In this document: positions 11,182 to 22,702 of the stretch, in pieces
How positions within the stretch are numbered: the stretch's first letter is position 1
Layout of the letters: every line of letters begins with the position of its first letter
The notes under the pieces: generated by a model
Databases searched by the model: none
Seen by the model: only the letters and a program-made list of their open reading frames with translations
What the model was told of the DNA's origin: nothing
Translations under genes and position numbers: made by a program
DNA from: Acholoe squamosa
Lineage: Eukaryota; Annelida; Polychaeta; Phyllodocida; Polynoidae
Reading direction: 5' to 3'
NCBI GenBank assembly: GCA_949317995.1
Contig: OX439035.1
Coordinates: 4,339,227-4,403,226, forward strand
Length of the DNA stretch: 64,000 nucleotides

Positions 11182-11427
11182 TACCGTAATCTCCCGCGTA
11201 GAAGGCACAGCTCGCGTAGAAGGCGCACCCCCAACCCAGAGAAGGCTGTTTCACATAGAAGGCGAATCCCTGAGGGCAGATTTTTATCAGTTTAGTACTG
11301 TCCTACAGTAAAAACACCCCCCTATAAGGCGCACCCTAAACTCAAGGCAATTTACCTCCCGCGTATAAGGCGCACCCCCGATCTGATTCGCGTATAAGAC
11401 GCGCCTTATACGAGGGAGATTACGGTA
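11182..11427. mobile_element. TA-flanked MITE with CCGTAATCTCCCGCGTA ends
   Basis: Inverted ends CCGTAATCTCCCGCGTAGAA and CCTTATACGAGGGAGATTACGG between TA dinucleotides. It carries repeated subterminal ATAAGGCGCACC/GAAGGCGC motifs in both orientations. A TA target duplication is the hallmark of the Tc1/mariner-pogo superfamily. Non-coding. Confidence 0.85.
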
Positions 11428-11740
11428 ATAAAGAGTGTTAGATTAACATAGGATACTTTTGATAAAAATGACCACCATCTATTAAAATGACAGCAACCCC
11501 TTTAATTACCCAAGACTCTAAAATTGATATTTGATTGTAATTTTTCAGAGTATTATCATTGGAATTAAAGTATAGTTAATATTGCCATATAAAATCAACT
11601 CTGTATGAAGTTTGGTGTCAGAATGTCATTTTATTTCATGTTGATATGCCCAAGATACTGACAGCCCATAGCTCTAGCACTCGATCGGCCGTATCGCACA
11701 CCCCCCATGCGATAACCCGCGAAAATATCACACGCCGAGG

Positions 11741-11784
11741 TCACGTGACCATTTAGTGACGTCATAGCTCCAAGATGGCGATGT
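11741..11784. promoter_or_regulatory. Clustered E-box, CRE and YY1-like motifs
   Basis: TCACGTGA (11741), a perfect palindromic CRE TGACGTCA (11757-11764) and AAGATGGCG (YY1-like, 11772-11780) lie within 45 bp. Such clusters are typical of animal promoters or enhancers. No coding exon with a matching splice phase is seen just downstream, so it may be an enhancer or part of a transposon. Confidence 0.4.
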
Positions 11785-11877
11785 AAACAGTGCGCACGGG
11801 GAGTCATTCTGGTAAATTTGATTCTATTTATCTGATTTAGATGAAAATAACATGAAATAAATGCAAAGGCACACTCG

Positions 11878-12000
11878 TTGGAGGAATGTTGGGGGGTTAT
11901 CGCACTTGCCGATCAGGTGCCGCATCGCACTCCACCCTGCGGGCGTCGTGCGATACGGCACCTGATCGGCGCGTGCGATAACCCCCCAACATTCCTCCAA
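11878..12000. repeat. Large inverted repeat (53-bp arms, 17-bp loop)
   Basis: Left arm 11878-11930 begins TTGGAGGAATGTTGGGGGG. Right arm 11948-12000 is its reverse complement with about three mismatches. The arms include ATCGCAC/GTGCGAT and CCGATCAGGTGCCG. The related piece CGATCGGCCGTATCGCACAC at 11682 suggests it is part of a larger dispersed element. Confidence 0.92.
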
Positions 12001-12003
12001 CTC

Positions 12004-12860
<857 letters not shown>

Positions 12861-13254
12861 TGCAGTTACATCACCAGAACATATATAGTCACCTCCATAT
12901 ATATAACGCGATATAACGTCTACATATATCCCACATGACCTTCCCTATTTAGTGAGGGAATAGGCCCTCACACCAGCACCTCCACCCTCAGTGGTGTGAA
13001 GGGATTAACTACTCTCACTCACCTTATGCATGTACCCCCCCCCCTACCTTATACAAGGCACTCATAGTATGGGACTAAAGCAGTCAGTCGTGCTCACCAG
13101 GTAATATAAGGGAGTGGTCATTTATTATGACCATGGGGGTGGTCGAGGGCGTAAAGATTTCACCCCTCCTCACTGGGAAGCTTAAAAATTGACCTCCTCT
13201 CTTGCAGCAAGGGGTGTAACAAATGTTGCCCCTTTTTTCGCGATTTTCTTGCCA
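12861..13254. other. Intronic stretch, no gene seen
   Basis: Contains ATATATA patches and a C-run near 13038. Two overlapping short minus-strand frames here have no supporting features. Confidence 0.55.
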
Positions 13255-13470
13255 GGACTGTGTTGGGTCTAAGCTGCTTTTGGCGACATGCACTTACAAG
13301 AGCTGATAAGATGGAACGAGCTACATGTCCCTGGAAGTGGTTTTTATCTAGGGACAAGGTACCCATCATGTCTTATCAGTGGATTTAGCCACTTTTTCAA
13401 GAACCAGCAAAAATTCAAAATGGTGGATCCACTGTGTATGGATCTAGAGCCCTATATCTAAGCATCATTA
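13255..13470. repeat. Dispersed repeat with GATAAGA/TCTTATC motifs, copy 1
   Basis: Contains TGGCGACATGCACTTACAAG, CATGTCCCTGGAAGTGG, AAGGTACCCATCATG and ATTCAAAATGGTGGATCCAC in this order. The same order occurs at 13735-14110 and 60440-60655. Two copies are only 480 bp apart in the same orientation. Unclassified mobile element. Confidence 0.75.
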
Positions 13471-13669
13471 AAACCACTATGCTGTCCTAGGCAGAGTGAA
13501 TATAATACATAGGCCTATACTTGATCATTATTTGTAGACCCACGTAGGCTCAGGTAGTTCGATAACTCCGAATAATTAATGATCCACCATGTATGCATAT
13601 TCTCCTATATTAAAGGTGGGGTAGAATTTGCTGAGACAGTATAATTCAACCTGTAGCTGCTACAGAGTT

Positions 13670-13735
13670 CTCACCAGGGCTGCATTCACGCACCGTGCCT
13701 ACCTGACTGGGTTGATACACTCCCAGAGGGTCTAT
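13670..13735. mobile_element. TTAA-type MITE fragment
   Basis: TCACCAGGGCTGCATTCACG and GGGTTGATACACTCCCAGAG are internal modules of the family. The piece is cut off by the next repeat. Confidence 0.6.
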
Positions 13736-14110
13736 TGGGTGTAAGCGGGAATAAAGCTGGTTCTGGCGACTTGCACTGACAAGCTGATATGGTAGGGACC
13801 AGTATGTCCCTAGAAGTGGTTGTTATCCAGTGACAAGGTACCCATCATGACAATGTCTTATTCCGAGTTAGCAGGTCATTCCATGGGCGCCGCCATTACT
13901 GGAGCTTGTTACCAGCGAGTTCTACTGATAAGACTTATCAGATGGGTACCAGTCGGCCCCGAGAGGACCGCAGTGAATCGTTGGGCTTATCTTATTGGCT
14001 AATAAATGATCCTGCTAAGTCCGTATAAGTATGTATTGCCACCTGTGACATAACCAGTGAAATTCAAAATGGTGGATCCACTGGATATGGGTCCAGGCTC
14101 CTATAGGATG
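13735..14110. repeat. Dispersed repeat with GATAAGA/TCTTATC motifs, copy 2
   Basis: Second copy of the 13255 repeat, with an extra internal stretch around 13860-14010 (between TGTCTTAT and GTGAAATTCAAAATGG). Confidence 0.72.
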
Positions 14111-14212
14111 CTCCGATCAAGTACTGGTGAGCATCAATGCCCCGAGACTAATGTATTATGACCCTTATGACAGGGTTGACCTTTTTTATCAGAATTCACG
14201 AGTAGAATACAT

Positions 14213-14325
14213 TAAGGGGCGGTTATGTAGGAGTGTATCATGCCCATTGGTGCATCATGTCGGGAGTGTATCAAGCATGATGCACCATTGAATTTAAAGG
14301 CCAAAGGTGCATTAATGCATCATGG
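14213..14325. mobile_element. TTAA-type MITE fragment
   Basis: TAGGAGTGTATCATGCCCAT and GCATTAATGCATCATGG modules only. Confidence 0.55.
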
Positions 14326-14333
14326 CTTCATGG

Positions 14334-14650
14334 GATTGCCCCTCAATGAACCACCTCTGTGTGATCAAAGGCCGTGGTTTGTCTGGCCTTGTCTATGGGA
14401 CCAGGCAAATAAAAGAACACTTGCTATCCTTCAAGAAGAGTGGGGGAATGAAGCCCTGGTAGTGGCCCCCCCCCTTATCCCTCCTCATAAATTCAATCAA
14501 TTATCTCATAGATTCGGTCATCCAAAGAGTTACTGATTTATGGACAAGCAGCATGTATGAATACCTGTCTAGTTGGACAAGCAGCTGTTAAATACCTATC
14601 CAGTCTTAGTTTGATGTCCATAACTAATGAGGCTGTCCCATTAAGTCCAC
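14334..14650 (+). repeat. Dispersed repeat, copy 1 (partner at 43354)
   Basis: About 300 bp highly similar to 43354-43660, sharing GTGATCAAAGGC, GGTTTGTCTGGCC, CAGGCAAATAAAAGAACACT, GAAGCCCTGGTAG and GACAAGCAGC. Both are in the same orientation. The AATAAA in the shared part could be a polyadenylation signal of a retroposed sequence, but I cannot assign a source. Confidence 0.75.
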
Positions 14651-14755
14651 TTTTGGACGTTAAGGTGGGTCACTACCATTCAAATTGAGCCTACTGCGCA
14701 GGTCCCTGCGCATACAGGTTTACTTCATCAGAACGACACTATTTTACCTTAAACA

Positions 14756-14795
14756 AATCCATCAATCAATCAATTAATCAATCAATCAATCAACC
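14756..14795. repeat. (ATCA)n microsatellite
   Basis: Ten or so ATCA/ATTA units. Confidence 0.9.
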
Positions 14796-14852
14796 AATAA
14801 GCATCATAGCTATTGGTCGCCACGGTGCATGAATGGTTGGACAAGACCAAAG

Positions 14853-15006
14853 GTGCATTAATGCATCATGCCTAGTGGGTGGTTACTATGATGCATTAAT
14901 GCATCATGCCTAGCGGGTGGTTACTATGATGCATTAATGCATCATGCCAAGTGGGTGGTTACTATGATGCATTAATGCATCATGCCTAGTGGGTGGTTAC
15001 GATGAT
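14853..15006. repeat. 38-bp minisatellite (4 copies) derived from the TTAA MITE
   Basis: Units contain GCATTAATGCATCATGCC, the terminal module of the MITE, followed by TAGTGGGTGGTTACTATGAT. Confidence 0.9.
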
Positions 15007-16019
15007 TGAATATTAAACCTAACATTGTGTAGTTTAATATGAATTATTTCACAGAGTGGCATTTAAGCCAGGGGTAGCTATTTTGTCTCGTTCGATAATC
15101 TAACTCGATGATGCATAGATGCAGGAGCTCCCATTAAAGGGTTATATGGAGACAAGCCTGTTTATTCATCCTAGTTCAAACCGGAGATAAATCAATTGGG
15201 ACAAGTAAACATGACTATTAAACTGTCCCATGGTCATATATCTATCTATAAATGTGCCACTCTATCTTTTAGGTTATCTCCCGTGATCATTATGTTATCT
15301 TTCTACATGAAGTCTACAAATCCCACATTCTGAGTTGAGTAGGTAGATCATGGGTATCAGGTTATATGTACCTATTGTAAGGGTTTGTGGCCTTACGGAC
15401 CTGGGGTGTATGCCAACGGTTAGTTTTATTTCTTATTGTACACTCACGGCTGCCGGATGATGTCAGAGAGGCAGCTAATATCAATGAATAATGGTTTACA
15501 TGGTGTGGAGGCCAGAAGGGCCTCTGACGTAGCGGCTGAGCCCTGGGCTTTATATACGGACCCAGGTGTTTGTCGTCAGATGTCCCCACAGACCCGGATC
15601 AGTGCTGCCACCTATCCGGAACCTGAGGAACGTCCGACGACTCGACTCACCCGCCACGTCAGACGGTACCCAACTCCTATGGTTTAATAACGTGTACCTC
15701 TACACTATTAACCACTTAAAGGCTGCTGAGGCCATGTTATTATAATTACTTGGATTACAGATTTGTTCAGTCACATTTTGGTCGGCCAGAGGCAAAAAAA
15801 AAAAGTTTTGAAACTCAGCCCCAAAAAAAAACATTGACCAGGGGCAAAAAAAAGGGCCATAATATGTCTCCAAGGGCTTTTTTTTTTTTTTTTTACTCTG
15901 AATGTTGAGAAATCTGGTTGGGCAGATTTTTTTTTGATTTTGCCTAAAATCTCGTCACCGGATCCGTAATTCAAGTTATTAGAATAAAAAGGCCTGATGC
16001 AGGAGTGCATCATGCCATG
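15007..16019. other. Intronic stretch, no gene recognised
   Basis: A CpG-richer piece at 15380-15690 carries short opposing frames without recognisable domains. From 15790 to 15900 there are A- and T-runs with AAAAGTTT/GGGCCATAATATG motifs. I see no supported gene. Confidence 0.5.
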
Positions 16020-17346
16020 GTCGGTGCAGGGGTAGCCTTACACCCATAGTCCACCTGGCCACTGTCACAGCACTGACACATGATGCCACAAGGTGCAGGG
16101 GTAGCCTTAAACCCATAGTCCACCTGGCCACTGTCACAGCACTGACAAATGATGCCACAAGGTGCAGGGGTAGTCTTAAACCCATAGTCCACCTGGCCAC
16201 TGTCACAGCACTGACACATGATGCCACAAGGTGCAGAGGTAGCCTTAAACCCATAGTCCACCTGACCACTGTCACAGCACTGACATATGATTCCACAAGG
16301 TGCACGGGTAGTCTTAAACCCATAGTCCACCTGGCCACTGTCACAGCACTGACACATGATGCCACAAGGTGCAGGGGTAGCCTTACACCCATAGTCCACC
16401 TGGCTACTGTCACAGCACTGACACATGATGCCACATGATGCCACAAGGTGCAAGGGTAGCCTTACACCCATAGTCCACCTGGCCACTGTCACAGCACTGA
16501 CACATGATGCCACAAGGTGCAGAGGTAGCCTTACACCCATAGTCCACCTGACTACTGTCACAGCACTGACAAATGATGCCACAAGGTGCAGGGGTAGTCT
16601 TAAACCCATAGTCCACCTGGCCACTGTCACAGCACTGACACATGATGCCACAAGGTGCAGAGGTAGCCTTAAACCCATAGTCCACCTGACCACTGTCACA
16701 GCACTGACATATGATTCCACAAGGTGCACGGGTAGTCTTAAACCCATAGTCCACCTGGCTACTGTCACAGCACTGACACATGATGCCACAAGGTGCAGGG
16801 GTAGTCTTACACCCATAGTCCACCTGGCCACTGTCACAGCACTGACACATGATGCCACAAGGTGCAGAGGTAGCCTTAAACCCATAGTCCACCTGGCCAC
16901 TGTCACAGCACTGACACATGATGCCACAAGGTGCAAGAGTAGTCTTAAACCCATAGTCCACCTGGCCACTGTCACAGCACTGACACATGATGCCACAAGG
17001 TGCAGGGGTAGCCTTAAACCCATAGTCCACCTGACCACTGTCACAGCACTGACACATGATGCCACAAGGTGCAGGGGTAGCCTTACACCTGTAGTCCACC
17101 TGACCACTGTCACAGCACTGACACATGATGCCACAAGGTGCAGAGGTAGCCTTACACCCATAGTCCACCTGGCCACTGTCACAGCACTGACACATGATGC
17201 CACAAGGTGCAAGATTAGTCTTAAACCCATAGTCCACCTGGCCACTGTCACATCACTGACACATGATGCCACAAGGTGCAGAGGTAGCCTTAAACCCATA
17301 GTCCACCTGGCCACTGTCACAGCACTGACATATGATGCCACAAGAT
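16020..17346. repeat. 69-bp minisatellite (about 19 copies)
   Basis: Units such as GGTGCAGGGGTAGCCTTAAA followed by CCCATAGTCCACCTGGCCAC and TGTCACAGCACTGACACATG. Because 69 is divisible by three, several frames stay open on both strands, giving spurious frames of 443, 307 and 275 aa. A 10-bp internal duplication near 16430 switches frame in the longest one, which a protein gene under selection would not tolerate. The 3-periodicity comes from the unit length. I do not call a gene. Confidence 0.95.
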
Positions 17347-17481
17347 GAGCAATGTAGAAGAAAAAATGAATAATGAATATATATATTTAAGAATATAGAA
17401 GAAGAAAAATCGAACAATGGCTATTTAAGAGAGAAGAAAATAATCTATGTCACTTAAAAACAGTCCAACCTCATACTTTAG

Positions 17482-17556
<75 letters not shown>

Positions 17557-17709
17557 CATCTAACTAATACATGTACCTGGTAATGCATTTTACTATAGTT
17601 TTACTCCAGTCAGGGTTACAGGTAAGTTAGGAGGGTGGTGATATGTCAACAGGTACATTTATACATACATACCTCCCCCACCCCCTCTCCCTTTCCCTAC
17701 TCTCAGTTT
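17347..17709. other. Intronic stretch with (AT)n microsatellite at 17486-17553
   Basis: AT-rich sequence with a 68-bp AT run. No gene seen. Confidence 0.75.
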
Positions 17710-18353
17710 TAACCCCTCAAGGATCGCTACAGCAGGAGTGCATCATGTCCATTGGTCGTCATGATGCACCAATGAAGTACTAGCGAGACTGCTCACCAGT
17801 ACTTCTTTGGTATGGGTCTAGACCCCTAAATTCGACAGGGTGACATGGCCATTTCTTAAAATCGACATGTGACATGGAGCTTAGTAACAAGGACATGGAG
17901 AATGAAAAAGTTAGTGACATGAGACATGACCTTTCCTTAAAATCGACATGTGACATGGAGCTTAGTGACAGAGACATGGGGAAATAGAAATTTAGTGACA
18001 TGTGACATGGCCTTTTCTTAAAATCGACATGTGACATGGGGACCCCCCATCTAGACCCCCATTGGTGCATCATGACCAAGAATAACAGACGGTCAAGGTG
18101 TGAAGAAAGTTGTCTATTGTCTTTATAAAACATTGAACATTACTTTAAGACAGTTAAGCACCCAATCAAGATAAATCTTGTCCAATCAATGGGGTTTTAT
18201 TTTTGGACAGCTACCATGACCTTGGTCAGGCGTGCACTGTTCTCCTATAATGCACTCAAGGTCACCTCTATCATGCAGCAGAGCACTGCTCACCGTTTTA
18301 TAATGGTGTATAATGACGACCAATGGGCATAAAGCATTAATGCACAACCAGCC
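17710..18353. mobile_element. TTAA-type MITE interrupted by another repeat
   Basis: Left part TTTTAACCCCTCAAGGATCG through AATGAAGTACTAGCGAGACT. The TGTCAC-rich repeat is inserted at 17812-18060 inside the hairpin module, after which ATTGGTGCATCATGACC resumes. The right end is near AACCAGCCTTTAAAGG. Confidence 0.65.
17812..18060 (-). repeat. TGTCAC-rich dispersed repeat, inverted copy 2
   Basis: GTGACATGGCC, ATCGACATGTGACATGG and flanking GTCTAGACCCC on both sides. It reads as the reverse complement of the copies at 8372 and 61857, but with three internal ATCGACATGTGACATGG repeats. Confidence 0.65.
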
Positions 18354-18528
18354 TTTAAAGGGGCCCTGGCATGGTAATGCATGCCCGCATTAAAAAGTCA
18401 CGTGATCACCCCTTGACCAATCAGGGTGTCGCGATTTTTTCGCTGGTTCCCGCGATTTTATTATCACTGTTTGAATCGGTACCCATGTTGTTAATTTTCC
18501 ATGCCAGCCACCCTTTAAATGGTTAAGG
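18354..18528. mobile_element. Small MITE with TTTAAAGG...CCTGGCATGG ends
   Basis: Inverted ends TTTAAAGGGGCCCTGGCATG and CATGCCAGCCACCCTTTAAA enclose a CACGTGATCACC and CCAATCAGG-containing interior. A half copy lies at 62361-62450. Confidence 0.65.
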
Positions 18529-18834
18529 GATCAGTCAATAGTGACCAGAGCGCACCCTGCAGTACCCACAAGGCACAGGTAAACACGTAAAACAAATACA
18601 CAAAGTCTGCTGGTCTCTCCCAGCCTTGTACCACAGGAAGGAGCAAATTAATGCTGCTCTACATGGCCAATTATGTACACCCTCCATTTTTATTACAAAT
18701 CCAAGACAAAATTTTCCATGACCACTTCCCTTTTCCCGAGTTCCCATGACTCACCCTCACCTATGGGCAAGGCTACACCTCCTGGTCAACACCACAGAAA
18801 TGAATTCTAGCCCTGGTTGCTATGAGGTACGTGA

Positions 18835-19116
18835 CCATCCCTCTTCATCTTGTTGATGTGGTTGCTAGGATATTCCCGCCAAATGGGCATCCCGTGACTA
18901 ATTAGCATAATCCATGACGTCATAAGAGAACAATACCTCTGATTGGCTGAGATGGGAATAAATCTGGGTCAGCTCATTAACATACGTCTCCTGCCTGAAG
19001 GGAGGAGTGTACAGCAGATACGGGTCACATCAGCCCCTGTGTGAAAAGCTGAGCTGCCTCATATATCTGCCCAGATCTAGTGTTCTACCACGGAATATAC
19101 CTTGATACAACACATA
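18835..19116 (+). promoter_or_regulatory. Putative promoter of exon 1b
   Basis: Upstream of the ATG at 19117 are an E2F-like TTCCCGCCAAA (18873-18883), a perfect CRE TGACGTCA (18915-18922), an inverted CCAAT box GATTGGCTGA (18941) and a TATA-like CATATATC (19060). Their order and spacing fit a promoter with a start site near 19090. Motif-based inference. Confidence 0.5.
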
Positions 19117-19177
19117 ATGTCGACCAAGGATGCCAGGCCCCAGTCGGGGGATCACACGGTGCAAATACTAAAGCCAG
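19117..19177 (+). CDS. STOM-like: Stomatin-family gene, candidate alternative first coding exon 1b
   Basis: ATG followed by 20 codons, MSTKDARPQSGDHTVQILKP, and one extra base, then donor GTATGTG. It ends in phase 1, the same as exons 1a and 1c, and matches both hairpin exons. The last residues QILKP parallel EILKP of exon 1a, while the codons differ (CTAAAGCCA against CTCAAACCA), as expected for an old duplicated exon kept by selection. It gives a longer, more polar cytoplasmic tail. A promoter-like motif cluster lies upstream. The alternative, a chance ORF, is unlikely because of the shared ending, phase and donor. Confidence 0.75.
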
Positions 19178-19586
19178 GTATGTGTTTAGAGCTATGTTAT
19201 GGTGTTGGATCCCGGTGTTGGATATCAGATGACATGTCCCAAGGTTCTCCCAGAGGAGAGGCAGAGTAGGGAGAAGGAGGCCGGGGAGGGGCGGGGCTGC
19301 TGACGGGGAACGCAGGCAGGAGGTGCCGGGAGCAGCCTGGGGCAGCGCCCGGTATCCAGAGTGAGTGAGTGAGTGAGTCAGTGCTATGTTTACCCTGCTC
19401 TTTAAATGTGATCAGTCAGTGTCCCATTCACACCCCGGGATTCACACAGACCGCAGTGGACTGTTTATCTTGCTGTGCACCTCCCCATATTGCACACTTC
19501 TTGGTCTGCAGCAATACAAAAAAATGTTGCATGCTGTGCCCTATTTTCTTTCTGCGCCCCCCCCCCCCACCCTAACCTGGTGAGCA

Positions 19587-19700
19587 CAGTGGCGGATTTA
19601 AGGGGGGCGCCCCCCCCTTTTTGCCAGTACTTAAGAATTTAATGAAATATTTTCAACCCCAAAATTTTCTAAAAATCAAGGGGTGCGCCCCCTCCTTTTC
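19587..19700. mobile_element. hAT-like MITE, partial (CAGTGGCGGATTTAAGG end)
   Basis: Left end CAGTGGCGGATTTAAGGGGG with internal GGGTGCGCCCCCTCC. The right end is lost. The same end type is seen at 26083 and 44310. Confidence 0.6.
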
Positions 19701-19875
19701 AAAATCGTCTGATGGACCATCCGTCGGTTTTATCCATCTTATTTATCATTGATTTCTATGGAGCAGAAGACGGATGAAGGGAGACGGATTGTCCATCCGT
19801 CACAGTGGATGCGCCCCTTTACTCGCCAGGGATGCATTCATGCATAAGGTCAACCAATGAGCTGCATTCATGCAT

Positions 19876-20042
19876 CAGGGGCGGATCCAGAAGGGGTGGT
19901 CTAGGTGGGGCACAGCCAAGAAAATTTGGTCTGGGGGCGGGGGCACCAGCAGGTTTTTGGGCCACGTTTCCTATAGTTAAGAGTCCTAGCCTGGCCCAAT
20001 TTCAGGGGGCCCCCTAGCCCCTCCCCCCTGGATCCGCCCCTA
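19876..20042. mobile_element. hAT-like MITE with CAGGGGCGGATCCAG ends
   Basis: Ends CAGGGGCGGATCCAG and CTGGATCCGCCCCTA are inverted repeats around a GC-rich interior. CAG...CTG ends of this form are common in non-autonomous hAT elements (family knowledge). Target duplication not clear. Confidence 0.75.
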
Positions 20043-21265
20043 GTGACCAGTGGTGAAGTAGCAGCATGGTGGCCTAGTACTGACAGACTGTATTTTATAT
20101 CACTGCCCCATGCAGCATCCAGCACTACAACTGTAGTAGGGCTACCCTGCAGGGCACCTCCCCCCACTGTCTGTCTCTCACATTTACTCACTCACTCACT
20201 ACTGCCTCTCTAGTGCTGCTTATACTACCCTCCCAAATCCACAACAACTAGTGTAAAATCCTGCGTTTAAGCCAAGGCTTAAGGAATGGTTTTCCCTGAT
20301 TTCAGGGATTTTCAGGTTCCAATTCCCTAAAAAAAGAAATCCTTGTGTTCATGGTAACATAGCCAAAAAAATAGATTTTTTTTTTTACTAATTCTTTTAG
20401 GGGTAACTTAATTGCCATAAACTACAACTACAACTGTAAGAAACAGATTCCGGATTTTTCACAAGTGTCATAGGAGGTTCTACTGCTAATTGGTTAATAT
20501 TGAAGGCCAGCTATATTCCTGACATCGTGAGGTTTAATTTGATACCAAATATGCCTATATTCCGAAAATATCTGATATATTTTACAATTTTTGTAAAAAA
20601 AAATTAAAAAATTAGGGTCGGTCGGGATACCTGAACACAATTTTTTTTTAGGCCTTATTATATGCATGATTATACAATACAGAAAGGGTATCTTATGCTA
20701 GCCTGTATTCTATAGATGCAATATAAATCATAAGGGTCATTTGTTGTATCATCATGTCACTTTTACTAGGGGTAATCTGTGCTGGTGGTATCACCTTGCA
20801 CTCTCAATGTATAGTCAATCTTGTGGTATGATAGTAGGGGTGATTGGGGCTGGGTGTTGGTGTGCTATGATATAAGGATTATGTGGGTAGTGTTGGGATA
20901 TTAAGTACATGAAGGGGGCTCTATAAATTCCAGGGAATAACCACACCTGGGTATAAGCTGCACCCCAACATTGGGTAGAGCTGAAAAAGCTGAACCAGTG
21001 TTTTGATTCATGTATAAGCTGCAGCTTATACATCTGAATTTACAGCACACTTCCATTGTACAAGTTCTGATCCCGGAATCTCTCGCAATATTTCTTATTG
21101 GCCTTGGTATGATGTTGGCTGTCCTGTTAAGGACCCTGGGGATCGGCTACTGGTAATAGGGACACATTATGTCATCTAGAACAGTGCCATTGATTATAGA
21201 CTCATAGGACATCAAGTCAGCATGCATTTAGTATGGTACTGTAGATCCATGCATGTAAGGTGCCG
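20043..21265. other. Intronic stretch with decayed repeats, no gene seen
   Basis: 20280-20650 is a second copy of the repeat ending TTAGGGTCGGTCGGGAT (partner at 10140). 20930-21055 carries GTATAAGCTGCACC and CTGCAGCTTATACAT pieces of a TA-type MITE. Nothing coding is supported. Confidence 0.6.
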
Positions 21266-22702
21266 CTTCTTAAATGCCTTAGATTGGTGAGTCAATTTGT
21301 CAGGGCTACTTAAATGCCCTAGATTGGTGAGTGGACTCCACAGGGCTACTTAAATGCCTTAGATTGGTGAGTGGACTCAACAGGGCTACTTAAATGCCTT
21401 AAATTGGTGAGTGGACTCCCCAGGGCTACTTAAATGCCCTAGATTGGTGAGTGGACTCCCCAGGGTTACTTAAATGCCTTAGATTGGTGAGTGGACTCCC
21501 CAGGGCTACTTAACTGCCTTAGATTGGTGAGTGGACTCCCCAGGGCTACTTAAATGCCTTAAATAGGTGAGTTGACTCCCCAGGGCTACTTAACTGCCTT
21601 AAATAGGTGAGTTGACTCCCCAGGGCTACTTAATGCCTTAAATAGGTGAGTTGACTCCCCAGGGCTACTTAAATGCCTTAGATTGGTGAGTGGACTCCCC
21701 AGGGCTACTTAAATGCCTTAAATAGGTGAGTTGACTCCCCAGGGCTACTTAAATGCCTTAGATTGGTGAGTGGACTCCCCAGGGCTACTTACCTGCCTTA
21801 GATTGGTGAGTGGACTCCCCAGGGCTACTGACCTGCCTTAGATTGGTGAGTGGACTCCCCAGGGCTACTTACCTGCCTTAGATTGGTGAGTGGACTCCCC
21901 AGGGCTACTTAAATGCCTTAAATAGGTGAGTTGACTCCCCAGGGCTACTTAACTGCCTTAGGTTGGTGAGTTGACTCCCCAGGGCTACTTAAATGCCTTA
22001 GATTGGTGAGTGGACTCCCCAGGGCTACTTAAATGCCTTAGATTGGTGAGTGGACTCGCCAGGGCTACTGAAATGCCTTAGATTGGTGAGTGGACTCGCC
22101 AGGGCTACTTAAATGCCTTAGATTGGTGAGTGGACTCCCCAGGGCTACTTAACTGCCTTAGGTTGGTGAGTGGACTCCCCAGGGCTACTTTACTGCCTTA
22201 GGTTGGTGAGTGGACTCCCCAGGGCTACTTAAATGCCTTAGATTGGTGAGTGGACTCCCCAGGGCTACTTAACTGCCTTAGATCGGTGAGTGGACTCCCC
22301 AGGGCTACTTAAATGCCTTAGATTGGTGAGTGGACTCTCCAGGGCTACTTAAATGCCTTAGGTTGGTGAGTGGACTCGCCAGGGCTATTTAAATGCCTTA
22401 GATTGGTGAGTGGACTCCCCAGGGCTACTTACCTGCCTTAGATTGGTGAGTGGACTCCCCAGGGCTACTTAAATGCCTTAGGTTGGTGAGTGGACTCCCC
22501 AGGGCTACTTAAATGCCTTAGGTTGGTGAGTGGACTCGCCAGGGCTATTTAAATGCCTTAGATTGGTGAGTGGACTCGTCAGGGCTACTTAAATGCCTTA
22601 GGTTGGTGAGTGGACTCCCCAGGCCTACTTAACTGCCTTAGGTTGGTGAGTGGACTCCCCAGGGCTACTTAAATGCCTCACTGAGATGAGTCGGCTCTCC
22701 AC
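21266..22702. repeat. 40-bp minisatellite (about 36 copies)
   Basis: Unit AGGGCTACTTAAATGCCTTA + GATTGGTGAGTGGACTCCCC with variants (AAATAGGTGAGTTGACT, GGTTGGTGAG, AACTGCC). Lengths are almost perfectly regular. Each unit contains a donor-like GGTGAGT and an acceptor-like CTCCCCAGGG about 10 bp later. It lies within the intron after exon 1b. Confidence 0.97.

Noticed and set aside
14853-15006. Regularly spaced repeats as a CRISPR-like array
   Set aside because: Units are contiguous tandem copies without unique spacers, in an animal genome; they derive from a MITE module.
16010-17341. 443-aa minus-strand frame (and overlapping 275- and 307-aa frames) as a repeat protein gene
   Set aside because: It is a 69-bp minisatellite. 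The unit length is divisible by three, so several frames on both strands stay open. A 10-bp duplication switches the frame midway. No start context, splice sites or known domain.
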